Numbered from the stretch's first letter, positions 44,571 through 53,489 are shown. The stretch is DNA of 64,000 nt from Phycisphaerae bacterium (GCA_017993835.1 JAGOLX010000014.1:1-64000), one strand, 5' to 3'. Program-made: numbers and translations. The notes: generated by a model from the letters alone, not told the origin.

Positions 44571-45335
44571 ATGAAGACGACATCGGGAAGTTTTTCCGTT
44601 CTGGAAAGCAACGGTCGCCATCAGTTCGGTGAATTGCTCGTCAACAAGGGCATGATCACCCAGGATGAACTGCTTGGAGCTCTCGACGAGCAGCGGGAGA
44701 AAGGCGGACGCATCGGCGAAATCCTGATTCGCCGGCGGATCCTCGACGATCTGACCCTCAGCACGGTCCTGGCCGAGCACCTGTGCATGGAGTACATCGG
44801 TCTCGACGATCACTCGAAGATCGACCTGAAGGTCGCTCGGGCGCTGCCGGAGAGCATCGCCAAGCGATTCTGCCTGCTGACCCTGCGGGAGGAAGACGGC
44901 AAACTGGTCACGGCCATGGCCGACCCGCTCGACGTGGTCGCCATCGACACGGTCATGCTGAAGATGCAGCGTCCGATCAAGCCGGTGATCAGCGCACCGG
45001 GCGAAATCCGCCGGGCCATCGAGCTCATCTACCACGGCTCGGACATCGAGGAACGCCAGCTCCGAGACCTGGTCGCAACCGAGAATGACGCGGACGAGGA
45101 GATCGCGGCGAACATCCCCGCGGTAGAGGGGTTCGACGGAGCCACCGGCGGCGAAGAAGCGGCGAACCAGGCCCCGGTCATCCGGTTCGTCGACCTGTTG
45201 CTGCGCCAGGCAGTCAAGAATCGGGCCAGCGATATCCACATCGAACCGCAGGCCGAGACGACCATTGTGCGCATTCGCGTGGACGGCGTGCTGCGAGAGG
45301 TCGTGCCCCCCCCAAGAGGATGCACGCAGCGGTGA
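44571..45335 (+). CDS. GspE/PilB ATPase, N-terminal part (before frameshift)
   Basis: About 254 aa before a premature stop. It has the T2SSE/PilB N-terminal domain (FGELLVNKGMITQDELLGAL, then LAEHLCMEYIGLDDHSKIDL and ALPESIAKRFCLLTL) and the beginning of the ATPase (APVIRFVDLLLRQAVKNRAS, then DIHIEPQAETTIVRIRVDG). The reading frame is lost in a run of eight C at 45306-45313; one more C would fuse it exactly to the next ORF. The ATG at 44571 is preferred over the in-frame TTG at 44526. It is the first gene of the pilus/secretion locus and would power assembly from the inner membrane. Confidence 0.82.
   Translation: MKTTSGSFSVLESNGRHQFGELLVNKGMITQDELLGALDEQREKGGRIGEILIRRRILDDLTLSTVLAEHLCMEYIGLDDHSKIDLKVARALPESIAKRFCLLTLREEDGKLVTAMADPLDVVAIDTVMLKMQRPIKPVISAPGEIRRAIELIYHGSDIEERQLRDLVATENDADEEIAANIPAVEGFDGATGGEEAANQAPVIRFVDLLLRQAVKNRASDIHIEPQAETTIVRIRVDGVLREVVPPPRGCTQR
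45306..45313 (+). other. Poly-C frameshift site in GspE/PilB
   Basis: Eight C where nine would keep frame (GTG then CCC CCC CCC AAG AGG ATG). It may be a natural phase-variable slip, a fixed mutation or an assembly error. Confidence 0.7.
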
Positions 45336-46336
45336 TCGCCCGCATCAAGATCCTGGCTCAGATGAACATCGCAGAACGGCGCCTCCCCCAGGACGGCCGG
45401 CTGCGAATCCGGACCTCCGGACGGGAGATCGACGTGCGAGTCTCGACCATCCCCACCATCTACGGGGAGAAGGTCGTGATGCGAATCCTCGACACCGCGG
45501 CAGTCAGCCACGATTTGAATCGGCTCGGCATCGAGCCCGACGCAATGATCGAGCTGAAGTCCATGCTCTCGCGTCCCCACGGCATCATCATCGTCACGGG
45601 CCCCACCGGCAGCGGCAAGAGCACGACGCTCTACGCGGCGCTCAACTATCTGAAGAATCCCGCGGTCAATATCACCACGGTCGAGGACCCCGTCGAGTAC
45701 CGCCTGGCGGGCATCAATCAGATCCAGGTGAAGCCGGAGATCGGGCTCGATTTCGCCCTGAGCCTCCGCGCCATCCTCCGACAGGACCCAAACATCATCC
45801 TGATCGGGGAGATCCGCGACAAGGAGACCGTCGAGATCGCCATCAAGGCCTCTCTGACGGGACACTTGGTCCTGAGCACCTTCCACACGAACGACGCGCC
45901 CAGCGCGATCAGCCGGCTCGCCTACATGGGGATCGAGCGGTATCTGCTGGCGTCCACGCTGAACCTGATCGTGGCACAGCGGCTCGTGCGGAAGATCTGC
46001 GAGAACTGCAAGGAGCCGGCTCGGCCCTCGGACGAGATTCTCGGACGCCTGAAGCTGGACCCCGTCAAGAACGCCGACGCGAGGTTCCACCGGGGCAAGG
46101 GCTGTCCCATCTGCGGCAACACCGGCTATCACGGCCGGCTCCCCATCTTCGAGTTCCTGGTCGTCGATGAGGACATCGGCGAGCGGATCATCGCCGGACA
46201 GAGCGAGGCCCAGATCAAGGAGGCGGTGCGAGCCAAAGGATATGGCAACCTCCTCGACAGCGGAGTCCAGGCCGTCCTGCGGGGTCTGACGACCCCCGAA
46301 GAGGTCATCCGAGTGGCGTCCATGGGAGAAGCCTGA
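45320..46336 (+). CDS. GspE/PilB ATPase, C-terminal part (after frameshift)
   Basis: 338 aa from an internal ATG. It contains the ATPase core: Walker A GPTGSGKSTTLY, Asp box TTVEDPVEYR, Walker B ILIGEIRDKETVEIA, His box LVLSTFHTND, and the tetracysteine zinc motif CENC ... CPICGNTGYHGR. Fused to the preceding ORF it would be a normal PilB/GspE of about 590 residues. AAGAGG lies immediately before the ATG, too close for good initiation, which supports it being part of a single gene. GspF follows after five bases. Confidence 0.85.
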   Translation: MHAAVIARIKILAQMNIAERRLPQDGRLRIRTSGREIDVRVSTIPTIYGEKVVMRILDTAAVSHDLNRLGIEPDAMIELKSMLSRPHGIIIVTGPTGSGKSTTLYAALNYLKNPAVNITTVEDPVEYRLAGINQIQVKPEIGLDFALSLRAILRQDPNIILIGEIRDKETVEIAIKASLTGHLVLSTFHTNDAPSAISRLAYMGIERYLLASTLNLIVAQRLVRKICENCKEPARPSDEILGRLKLDPVKNADARFHRGKGCPICGNTGYHGRLPIFEFLVVDEDIGERIIAGQSEAQIKEAVRAKGYGNLLDSGVQAVLRGLTTPEEVIRVASMGEA

Positions 46337-46341
46337 GAACG

Positions 46342-47553
46342 ATGAAAAGCTACACATACATTGCCCGAGACCACGCCGGCACACGACGCGAAGGACTCCT
46401 GGCGGCCAACTCCGCCCACGAGGCCCTCGAGATCCTGCATCACAAGCGTCTCACCCCGATCGGGGTCCATGAGACCCTGGAAGCAGTGAATCGAAAACGC
46501 AAGACCGTGCATCGCGGCAAGGTCCGGTCCGCCGACCTGGGCGCCATGGCCTGGCAACTGAGCACCATGCTCGACGGCGGCCTGAGCATCACCAGCGCCC
46601 TGGAGATCATCGCGGAAGATACCGATAACCTGCAGCTCCGCCATGTCCTGCAACAGACGCTCGCCAAGGTGGCGGAAGGCAAGCTGCTATCTGACGGTCT
46701 GGGCGAGTTTCCCCACGTGTTCAACCCGCTGGCGCTGGCCATCGTCATCGCAGGCGAGACGAGCGGCGACCTGGGCCAGGCCCTGCGGACCCTGGCGGAG
46801 TACTTCGACAACCGGGACCGCATCGCCAAGAAGGTTCGCAGCGCCGTTTCCTATCCCATCTTTGTCCTGACGCTGATCAGCGGGATCGTGGTCGGCATCA
46901 TGACGTTGATCATTCCGCGATTCCAGATGATCTTCGACCAGCTCGGGGGCCATCTGCCTGCGTTCACCCGCGTTTTCATGGGGTTCTACAGCTTCCTGTG
47001 CCACAACGCGCTCTACGTGGCCATTGCCCTGGCGGGGCTGGTCTTCGGCGCAGTGAGCCTGTCGAGAACCCGGAGCGGCCATCAGCTTCTGAGCCGGGCC
47101 GTCCTGCGACTGCCCCTGTTCGGCAAGCTGTTCACCGAGGCGTTCATCGCCACGTTCTGCAGGACCATCGCCACCCTGCTCGACGCGGGCGTCCCGGTCC
47201 TCGAATCGTTCGATATCCTGCGCGGCATGAGCCGCAACGACGTGATCTGCTCCGCCATCGCGAGGGTCAAGCAGCACGTAATGGGCGGATCGAACGTCGC
47301 GTTGGGCATGACTGCGGCCGGCTTCTTCCCCAACATGGTCGTCAAAATGGCCCAGGTCGGCGAGGAGAGCGGCTCGCTGCCCATGATCCTGCGAAAGACC
47401 AGCGACCACTACGAGCGAAAGATCACTGCGACGATCGACACGCTGACCCGTCTGCTGGAGCCCGTCATGATCACTACAGTCGGCGCCATCGTCCTGGTCG
47501 TCGTCATTGCCCTGTACCTGCCGATCTTCACCATCTCGGATATAGGGCACTGA
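46342..47553 (+). CDS. GspF/PilC inner-membrane assembly protein
   Basis: 403 aa, the normal length. Two T2SF domains are seen: the first with LGAMAWQLSTMLDGGLSITSAL and IVIAGETSGDLGQALRTLAEYF, the second with EAFIATFCRTIATLLDAGVPVL and MAQVGEESGSLPMILRKTSDHY. Three membrane segments (ISGIVVGIMTLIIPRF, YVAIALAGLVFGAVSL, TTVGAIVLVVVIALYLPIF) have the usual spacing. It forms the platform contacted by the PilB/GspE ATPase encoded just upstream. Confidence 0.94.
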   Translation: MKSYTYIARDHAGTRREGLLAANSAHEALEILHHKRLTPIGVHETLEAVNRKRKTVHRGKVRSADLGAMAWQLSTMLDGGLSITSALEIIAEDTDNLQLRHVLQQTLAKVAEGKLLSDGLGEFPHVFNPLALAIVIAGETSGDLGQALRTLAEYFDNRDRIAKKVRSAVSYPIFVLTLISGIVVGIMTLIIPRFQMIFDQLGGHLPAFTRVFMGFYSFLCHNALYVAIALAGLVFGAVSLSRTRSGHQLLSRAVLRLPLFGKLFTEAFIATFCRTIATLLDAGVPVLESFDILRGMSRNDVICSAIARVKQHVMGGSNVALGMTAAGFFPNMVVKMAQVGEESGSLPMILRKTSDHYERKITATIDTLTRLLEPVMITTVGAIVLVVVIALYLPIFTISDIGH

Positions 47554-47589
47554 GTCATAAAGTCGATGGTCCGCACAGACGATAAGGAT

Positions 47590-47685
47590 GTGGAATTGTT
47601 GATGTTGGATTGTTGATTTGAGGAGGTCGGTTCCCGGCGCTCCTGAAATCAAAAATCACGAATCGGAAATTGCAAATAGGTTTCG
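47590..47685. repeat. AT-rich bipartite GATT/AATC element D
   Basis: GATT-type words (47595-47618), a GC-rich spacer and AAATC-type words (47646-47680), between the GspF stop and the major pseudopilin's ribosome site. Confidence 0.6.
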
Positions 47686-47701
47686 TTCTCTGGAGGTCTG
47701 T

Positions 47702-48133
47702 ATGAAGAGCAGCAAAGCGTTCACAATGGTCGAGCTCATGGTCGTGGTCCTGATCGTCGGCATCCTCGCCGCGGTCGCAATCCCCCTCATGAGCGGCCGA
47801 GTCGACTCATCCAAGTGGTCCGAGGCCAAGGCCGCAATGGGCACGATCGCCACGGCAGTGCGGGCCTATGCAGCGGAGAAGGGCACCTTCTCCACCACGC
47901 CGTCGCTTTCCGATATCGGGATCTCGGCCAATGAACTGGATGGCACGTATTTCAGCAATGGATGCTACGCGCTTACGTCGGCCTCCTGCGCCACCATCGG
48001 TCAGGTCAACTTCGTAATCACTTGCACGGCCGGCAGCTCGACAAGGTCCAGCAAGCCGACCAAGCCGGCATCGATGACCCTTACATCCAGCTCGGCCAAC
48101 AGCTACGTGGCCACGTTTGCCGAAGGCAGCTAA
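47702..48133 (+). CDS. Major type IV pilin / pseudopilin
   Basis: 143 aa. The start has GGAGGT seven bases upstream. The prepilin motif is KAF-TMVELMVVVLIVGILAAVAIP, with Ala in place of the usual Gly at the cleavage site, which would slow or alter processing. The rest is a short pilin head with a Cys pair near the middle (GCYALTSASC) that may form the D-loop disulfide. It follows element D and is followed by a hairpin, in the position of PilA/GspG. Confidence 0.88.
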   Translation: MKSSKAFTMVELMVVVLIVGILAAVAIPLMSGRVDSSKWSEAKAAMGTIATAVRAYAAEKGTFSTTPSLSDIGISANELDGTYFSNGCYALTSASCATIGQVNFVITCTAGSSTRSSKPTKPASMTLTSSSANSYVATFAEGS

Positions 48134-48150
48134 TCGTAATCTCCATGTGT

Positions 48151-48182
48151 ATCAGGACCCGCAATCCCCTGCGGGTCCTGAT
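48151..48182 (+). terminator. Intercistronic hairpin after the pilin gene
   Basis: Perfect thirteen-base-pair stem (48151-48163 and 48170-48182) with a six-base loop and no T tract. It could stabilise the pilin mRNA or partly terminate. Confidence 0.5.
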
Positions 48183-48211
48183 GCATTTCCAGGCAGGCAC
48201 TCCATCGTGCA

Positions 48212-48787
48212 ATGGGCGGGCGCATGAAGAGAATCGACTCATCCACTGACGGAGCCCATAAGACACGGCTCGTCCGGTTCGCCGGAGGGTTCACCCTGAT
48301 CGAGCAGGTGGTGGCCGCGGCCATTCTGGCGATTGCCGCTCTGGGGGCCCTGCAGTACGAGTACTTTGCGGCGGGACACGCCCGAATCGCGAAGGTGCAG
48401 ACGGCCGCCGCCCGCGCGGCGCAACTCCTCATCGAGGACTGGAAGAGCACCGGAGGCTCGACCGAGTACGATCCTGCGTCGCTGGAAGTGGGTTTTGCGA
48501 ACGCCGGCGCAGCGCCCTCCGGCTTCACGACCGCCACCGGCCTCGGGGGCACGCTACACGACGCGGTCTACAGCATCACCCTGTGCGATATGCCCATGCT
48601 GATGATGCTCAAGTACGTGGACGTCGATGAGGACACCGTCGCCGACACAACCCTGCGGCAGCTCGCCGTGATCGTCCGCTACGGGCAGACCGGCGCGGGA
48701 GGCATCACTTCCCCCGATCCGAGATTCGACGACCTGCCGCCGATCATCTTGGCAACCTATGTGCGACTGGACGCCACCGATGGCTGA
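48212..48787 (+). CDS. PilV-like minor pseudopilin
   Basis: 191 aa. After a basic leader (MGGRMKRIDSSTDGAHKTRL) the cleavage site is AGG-FTLIEQVVAAAILAIAALGALQ, a canonical G/F-T-L-I-E motif. The start may be the Met at residue 5 (48224). The head is beta-rich, of the PilV/MshB-like type. It belongs to the pilus tip or pseudopilus. Confidence 0.82.
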   Translation: MGGRMKRIDSSTDGAHKTRLVRFAGGFTLIEQVVAAAILAIAALGALQYEYFAAGHARIAKVQTAAARAAQLLIEDWKSTGGSTEYDPASLEVGFANAGAAPSGFTTATGLGGTLHDAVYSITLCDMPMLMMLKYVDVDEDTVADTTLRQLAVIVRYGQTGAGGITSPDPRFDDLPPIILATYVRLDATDG

Positions 48788-48935
48788 AGATCGAAATCCG
48801 AATATCGAAATCCGAAACAGATTCGAATGACCAAACAGAAGAAAACCCAATACAGAACATCCGATAGACGCCGGCGTTTCGGTCATTTGGATTTCGGTCA
48901 TTCCTGCTTGCTTCGGATTTCAAATTTTGGGCTTC
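48785..48935. repeat. AT-rich bipartite element E (reverse order)
   Basis: GAAATCC-type words (48787-48826) precede GGATTTC-type words (48888-48930), inverted copies of each other, between two pseudopilin genes. Confidence 0.6.
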
Positions 48936-48952
48936 GAGCTTCGGGGCGCAAC

Positions 48953-49609
48953 ATGGGCATGACCCTGGTCGAGCTGGTCATCGCCATGGCCATCTCCTTG
49001 ATCGCGATCGTAGGCGTGGGCATGCTCATCGACGGCGGCAATCGTGCCTGGCTCCGCGCTTACAAATCCGCCAACGACCAGCTCAACATCGACGCGCAGG
49101 CCATCGTCGCCGCGTTCGGCGCGGTGGGGCGCAAATCCAATCGCGGCAGCTACATCCTCTACGAGATCAGCGACGGGACCCTCATCCCGGCGCTGCCCCC
49201 CGCCAACCAACCCGACTCCGTCGTCTTCGGCGACGCGGTCGAATTCCGTTACTGGGACGTCCCGCTGAACACGACCGACAGTTACGGCCTGATGGACGGC
49301 GACACGACGGCGACCGCCTATGCCCTCTTCTACCTGGAGGGAGACGAGATGAAGGTCGATTACGGATCGTATCCGCCCGGCGCGGCCCCCAGCGGCGGAG
49401 GCGCCCGGAACACCACGGGGATCTCCACCGCGGTGCTGGCGGAAAACGTCAGCGTCGAGATCGGCGACGGACCGTTCAGTCATACGACGGTGGCCGCCAC
49501 CGGCCAGGGCTCGGTCCGATTGGACGTGACCCTGACGGACCCCAACGACAACAGTCGAACGACGCAGGTGATGACTTCCACTCTGATGCGAAACATATGG
49601 CCCCGGTGA
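48953..49609 (+). CDS. Minor pseudopilin (PilW/GspJ-like)
   Basis: 218 aa from the ATG at 48953, which gives a minimal leader MG before M-TLVELVIAMAISLIAIVGVG, so cleavage after Gly2 is possible. An in-frame ATG at 48827 lies in the repeat element and is rejected. The head ends in a domain with DVTLTDPNDNSRTTQVM, typical of PilW/GspJ. Confidence 0.82.
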   Translation: MGMTLVELVIAMAISLIAIVGVGMLIDGGNRAWLRAYKSANDQLNIDAQAIVAAFGAVGRKSNRGSYILYEISDGTLIPALPPANQPDSVVFGDAVEFRYWDVPLNTTDSYGLMDGDTTATAYALFYLEGDEMKVDYGSYPPGAAPSGGGARNTTGISTAVLAENVSVEIGDGPFSHTTVAATGQGSVRLDVTLTDPNDNSRTTQVMTSTLMRNIWPR

Positions 49610-49610
49610 A

Positions 49611-49712
49611 ATCTGTGATTGTTGATTTGTGATTGTTGCTTTTATGGCGACGCCCTATCTCCCAATGAAGAATGACAAATCAAAAATCAAGAATCAGAAA
49701 TCAGAGATCCGT
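49611..49712. repeat. AT-rich bipartite GATT/AATC element F
   Basis: GATT-type words (49612-49640), a GC-rich spacer and AAATC-type words (49677-49709). The second half is translated as part of the PilX-like protein's N terminus. Confidence 0.6.
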
Positions 49713-51404
49713 CGTCGCGGCGTGAGCCTGGTGCTGGCCCTTGTCGCGGTGGTCATCCTGACGACGGTCGGAATGGGCCTGCTCACCATCGGCTATGGCG
49801 TAAGGCACCACGCAATCTCCGCGAAGGCCGACGCGGCCGCCATGCTCGCCGCGGAAGCGGGCTATGAGAAGGCGGTCTTCTGGATGGGCCAGCAGCAGGA
49901 CATGCTCAGCGCCCTGCAACAAGGCGCCGCGGGCACCTCGGGCTCGCTCACCTTTCCCGACAGCTCCTGCACGTATCAGATCGGCCTGTACACGTTCGTC
50001 AAATCGAGACCGGTGTTTCGCGTCGTCTCCCACGGTTACAGCGGCATCTTCGAACGGTGCGTGGACGTGCTCACCGTCCAGATGATCAGCGGGTGGGACA
50101 TGGGCTTGTGTCGAATCCCCACCGGCGCCACGAGCACGGACGAGGTCAACTTCAAGACCGGTGAAGTCATCGATCTGCCGATCCACATCAACAAGGCCTC
50201 TGACAGACCGGACGTTAAAGACATCTTCATCATCGGCAGCCCGTCCTTCCTTCAGGCCGTCGCGATGGGCGAGGACCGCTACACCGCCGGCGGCGGCGAC
50301 AAGTACTCCGGCGTCATGTCGCTCTTCGACGGAGGCATCTACTTCAATCAGCCCGCCAGCCGCGTCACCGATGAAGGCTCGGTGCAGAGCAAGGTGAGCC
50401 GCTTCCGCGACAGCACGTTGCCGCAGTACCAGTTCACCCCGACGGCCACCGCCACGAGCCTGACCAACCGCCTGCCTGCCGTGCAGCTCGAATTCTTCGT
50501 CGAAGGCGGCATCGGCAAGGTCCGTATCACGAACAACTGCTCCGTGCGAGGGTTCCGTCAGTCCTCTGACTCCAGCACGTATGATTTCAAGATCAGAGCC
50601 GGCACCGGCGGCGCCCAGTACGAACGCTACTACATCTACACGTATCATGTCGCCTCCAGCACTGCGGTCTCGACCACGGTACCCCTGACGAGCACCTATG
50701 TGACCCAGTCCTTCGGCGGGACCACCTCCGACCCCGGCGGCCAGATCTTCGTCAACGGCAACGTCGTCATCGGAGGCAACTCCACCCTGCACAACAACGA
50801 TCAGGTCGTCAAGGGCACCGTCACAGTCGTCGCCACCGGCAACATCTGGGTTGCCGATGCGATCTACGTCGATGGCACCCACGACGCGGACGGCCTGCCC
50901 ACCGATGACAATCCCAGCGTCCTCGGACTGCTCGCCCAGGGCGTCATCAAGGTGGCGGACCCCGGCCTGAGCGATATCGACGGCATCGTGAAGATCAAGG
51001 GATATGCCTACATGCCCGTGGGCCGTCCGAACTACCCCAGCGCCGGCTCCTCCAGCAGCGACTACTACCAGCGATATCTGCCCGACCCGACGGTCGTCGA
51101 GGCCGCCATCACCGTCGGCGGCGGCGGCTGGGGCGCCGAGAACGTCTGGCTCAGCAGTTTCGGAGGCGGCGTGGCCGGACGCAAAGAGGCCACCGGCTCC
51201 CAGGATTACCTCCGCGTCCATGGGACCATCACCGAGTGCATCCGAGGCGTCGTCGGCGTCAGCGGCTTCATGGGCGCGGACGGATACCTGAAGTCCTATC
51301 ACATGGACAACCGACTCCTGACCGGCATCGTCCCCGGCGACATCTGGCTGCGCGGCAAGTACGTGCCCGCGCCCGCCGGCTGGCATGACTACCGCCCCCA
51401 GTGA
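49665..51404 (+). CDS. PilX-like pilus assembly protein
   Basis: About 579 aa. The N terminus (KNDKSKIKNQKSEI) is encoded by the AT-rich element. RRRGVSLVLALVAVVILTTVGMGLL resembles the PilX membrane segment, with R-R-R-G-V in place of a prepilin Gly-Phe. A GTG at the Val of GVSL is another possible start. The long head has beta-rich, Gly/Thr-rich parts (IFVNGNVVIGGNSTLHNND). It is longer than usual PilX. It is the last pseudopilin-type gene before pilM. Confidence 0.78.
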   Translation: MKNDKSKIKNQKSEIRRRGVSLVLALVAVVILTTVGMGLLTIGYGVRHHAISAKADAAAMLAAEAGYEKAVFWMGQQQDMLSALQQGAAGTSGSLTFPDSSCTYQIGLYTFVKSRPVFRVVSHGYSGIFERCVDVLTVQMISGWDMGLCRIPTGATSTDEVNFKTGEVIDLPIHINKASDRPDVKDIFIIGSPSFLQAVAMGEDRYTAGGGDKYSGVMSLFDGGIYFNQPASRVTDEGSVQSKVSRFRDSTLPQYQFTPTATATSLTNRLPAVQLEFFVEGGIGKVRITNNCSVRGFRQSSDSSTYDFKIRAGTGGAQYERYYIYTYHVASSTAVSTTVPLTSTYVTQSFGGTTSDPGGQIFVNGNVVIGGNSTLHNNDQVVKGTVTVVATGNIWVADAIYVDGTHDADGLPTDDNPSVLGLLAQGVIKVADPGLSDIDGIVKIKGYAYMPVGRPNYPSAGSSSSDYYQRYLPDPTVVEAAITVGGGGWGAENVWLSSFGGGVAGRKEATGSQDYLRVHGTITECIRGVVGVSGFMGADGYLKSYHMDNRLLTGIVPGDIWLRGKYVPAPAGWHDYRPQ

Positions 51405-51582
51405 CGTGAGGATCTGCACGAAAGCCTCGGTCTGTGGGACGTGAAAAGTCCGATATGCCGATGCGGTGATCGCAAGGGACTTCCTATCCTGTGGAGGGCA
51501 TTTGCGCCCGCACGAATCGTCTTTCTGTGCGTGTGCCGCGGGCAAGTAAAGTCGCCTGTCATGTTGTCCGATGAGGAATGAT

Positions 51583-52731
51583 ATGATTGGATTTCGCAGG
51601 AAGAATCTGATTGGACTGGACATCGACACAACGGCCGTTCGCATGGTGCAGTTGCGGCGGGAGGACGATGCGTACACCGTCACAGGGGCATGCGCCACGG
51701 AGATCGCCCCCTGGGGCGACGATCCGGAACTCCACCGAATCCATACGATCCGTGCGATCCAGCAGAGTCTCTCCCAGCGCAGTGTTCGCGGCCGCCTCGC
51801 GGTCTGCGGCGTGCGGGGGCCCGAGGTCGTCGTGAGGAGCTTCGAGTTCCCGGTCCTGCCGCCCGAAGAGATCGGGTCGGCGGTCGGACTCGAGGCGTCC
51901 CAGATCTGCCCCTTCAGCGCCCAGGAGAGCACCTTCGACTACCAGGTGACCTCGATCGACGCCAAGAAGACGCGGGGGTTCTGGGTGGCCGCCAACAACA
52001 GCCTGATCCGCAGCACTCGTCACCTCGTGCACCAGGCGGGCCTGCACTGCGCGATGATCGATGTCGCCGGGCTGGCCCTGCTCAACTGCGTGCAGAACGC
52101 GGCGAATACGACCGACACGGCACAGGACCCCAGCGACGCTCCCGGTAACACGGCGGTCGTCGACATCGGCGGTTCCTGCACAACCATCGCTATCGTAGAC
52201 CAGGCCGGTCGGCCATTCGTCCGCGACATCAGCTCGGGCAGCGACGAGATCCTCCGCCAGATGGCCCAGGCGGCCCAGGTGCCGCTGGAGATCGCCAAGA
52301 CCGCCCTCTGGAACTACGGCGTGGAACCCAGCGCCGCGGAGAAGGCACAGGCCGAGGCCGCCGGCTCCCAGGTGGAAAACAACGCCCTCCTGTGGGACAA
52401 CCTGGAAGGGGCTTGTGGCGCCCTGGTGGATGATATCGCGACGACGCTGCGGTACTACGCGGCGCAGCACGGCTCGGGACTGCCTCAGCAGGGCGCTGCC
52501 GCGGGAAGCCCGGCGTCCAGAGTGGAGCGCCTGCTCGTCTGCGGCGCATTCTCCAAGGTGACGGAGTTCATCGAGCTGCTGCGCAGCAAGCTGTATGTGG
52601 ACGTGACGGCCTGGAATCCGATCGAGACGATGCCCTGTGCCGCCGCAAAGGCCCGGTCGCTGGCCCCGGTGTTGCAGGAGGCCGGCTCCTCGATGTCCCT
52701 GGCCGCAGGTTTGGCCATGAGATGCCTGTAA
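51583..52731 (+). CDS. pilM: PilM-like actin-fold ATPase
   Basis: 382 aa. The start at 51583 has GAGG seven bases upstream. NLIGLDIDTTAVRMVQL is the phosphate-1 loop of the actin fold, and VVDIGGSCTTIAIVDQAGRPF the phosphate-2 loop. PilM binds the cytosolic end of PilN and links the pilus platform to the ATPase. Six downstream genes follow the usual pilMNOPQ order. Confidence 0.87.
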   Translation: MIGFRRKNLIGLDIDTTAVRMVQLRREDDAYTVTGACATEIAPWGDDPELHRIHTIRAIQQSLSQRSVRGRLAVCGVRGPEVVVRSFEFPVLPPEEIGSAVGLEASQICPFSAQESTFDYQVTSIDAKKTRGFWVAANNSLIRSTRHLVHQAGLHCAMIDVAGLALLNCVQNAANTTDTAQDPSDAPGNTAVVDIGGSCTTIAIVDQAGRPFVRDISSGSDEILRQMAQAAQVPLEIAKTALWNYGVEPSAAEKAQAEAAGSQVENNALLWDNLEGACGALVDDIATTLRYYAAQHGSGLPQQGAAAGSPASRVERLLVCGAFSKVTEFIELLRSKLYVDVTAWNPIETMPCAAAKARSLAPVLQEAGSSMSLAAGLAMRCL

Positions 52732-52799
52732 TCGGTAATGCGACGTCTGATTCCGTCGCGACGCTCCATAGACGCAGAACCGCAAGGAACGGACAACGA

Positions 52800-53489
52800 A
52801 TGGGAAGTAACGCCATGTATACTGTCGACCTCCTCCAGGGGGAGGGGATTCCGATCCGCAGCCGACCCGGGGGGATCGCCCTGGCCTGTCTGATCGTCGT
52901 AGTCCCCCTGCTGGTCGGGCTGGGCATGACCAGCTTCTACCTGGACGGGCAGGTCATTCTATCCATCGAGAAGCAGCAGTTGAGCAACATCGAGTCGGCA
53001 TCGGGAGCCCTGACTCATGCGTTGAAGAGGAAGGAATCGCTGGAGCAGGAGAAGACCCGGACCACCGCCGTGCTCGCACAGATCAAGACCGCGATCGATG
53101 GACACACGCAGTGGTCGCGAACGCTGGACGCGCTAGCCGAGAACCTCTCGGAGACTCTGGTCATGACCCGCGTGGAGGCCACGCAGAGGATGGTCCAGCA
53201 GAAAGTCCCGTCCAAGGACGATCCGACCCGCAAGGTGGAGGTCAGTGTGCCGATGCGGACGCTGAAGCTCTGTGTCTGCGGGCGACAGGCAGGAACCGCC
53301 CTGGGTGCAGTACAGACCTTCCAGGAGAATCTGCGTTCCTCGCCCGTCATCGGGCCGAAGATCGATACGATCACCGTCTCCCAGAACGTCGCCATGCTGG
53401 ACGATCAGGAAGGCGTCAAGTACGAGTTGGAATGCGTGTTCAAGCCCGGACAGCCCCTTCGGAAACCCATTGCGAAAAGTGACCGGTGA
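52800..53489 (+). CDS. PilN-like membrane protein
   Basis: 229 aa from the ATG at 52800 (a second ATG at 52815 is possible). YTVDLLQGEGIPIR precedes one membrane helix (GIALACLIVVVPLLVGLGMTSF), then a coiled-coil (IEKQQLSNIESASGALTHAL) and a ferredoxin-like domain. The N-terminal NLL motif bound by PilM in classical PilN appears as VDLLQG. It overlaps pilO by four bases (GTGA). Confidence 0.8.
   Translation: MGSNAMYTVDLLQGEGIPIRSRPGGIALACLIVVVPLLVGLGMTSFYLDGQVILSIEKQQLSNIESASGALTHALKRKESLEQEKTRTTAVLAQIKTAIDGHTQWSRTLDALAENLSETLVMTRVEATQRMVQQKVPSKDDPTRKVEVSVPMRTLKLCVCGRQAGTALGAVQTFQENLRSSPVIGPKIDTITVSQNVAMLDDQEGVKYELECVFKPGQPLRKPIAKSDR

Noticed and set aside
49701-51932. 743-codon minus-strand ORF over the PilX-like and pilM genes
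   Set aside because: Gly/Ala/Asp/Val-rich mirror of the coding strand; it crosses two well-supported plus-strand genes.
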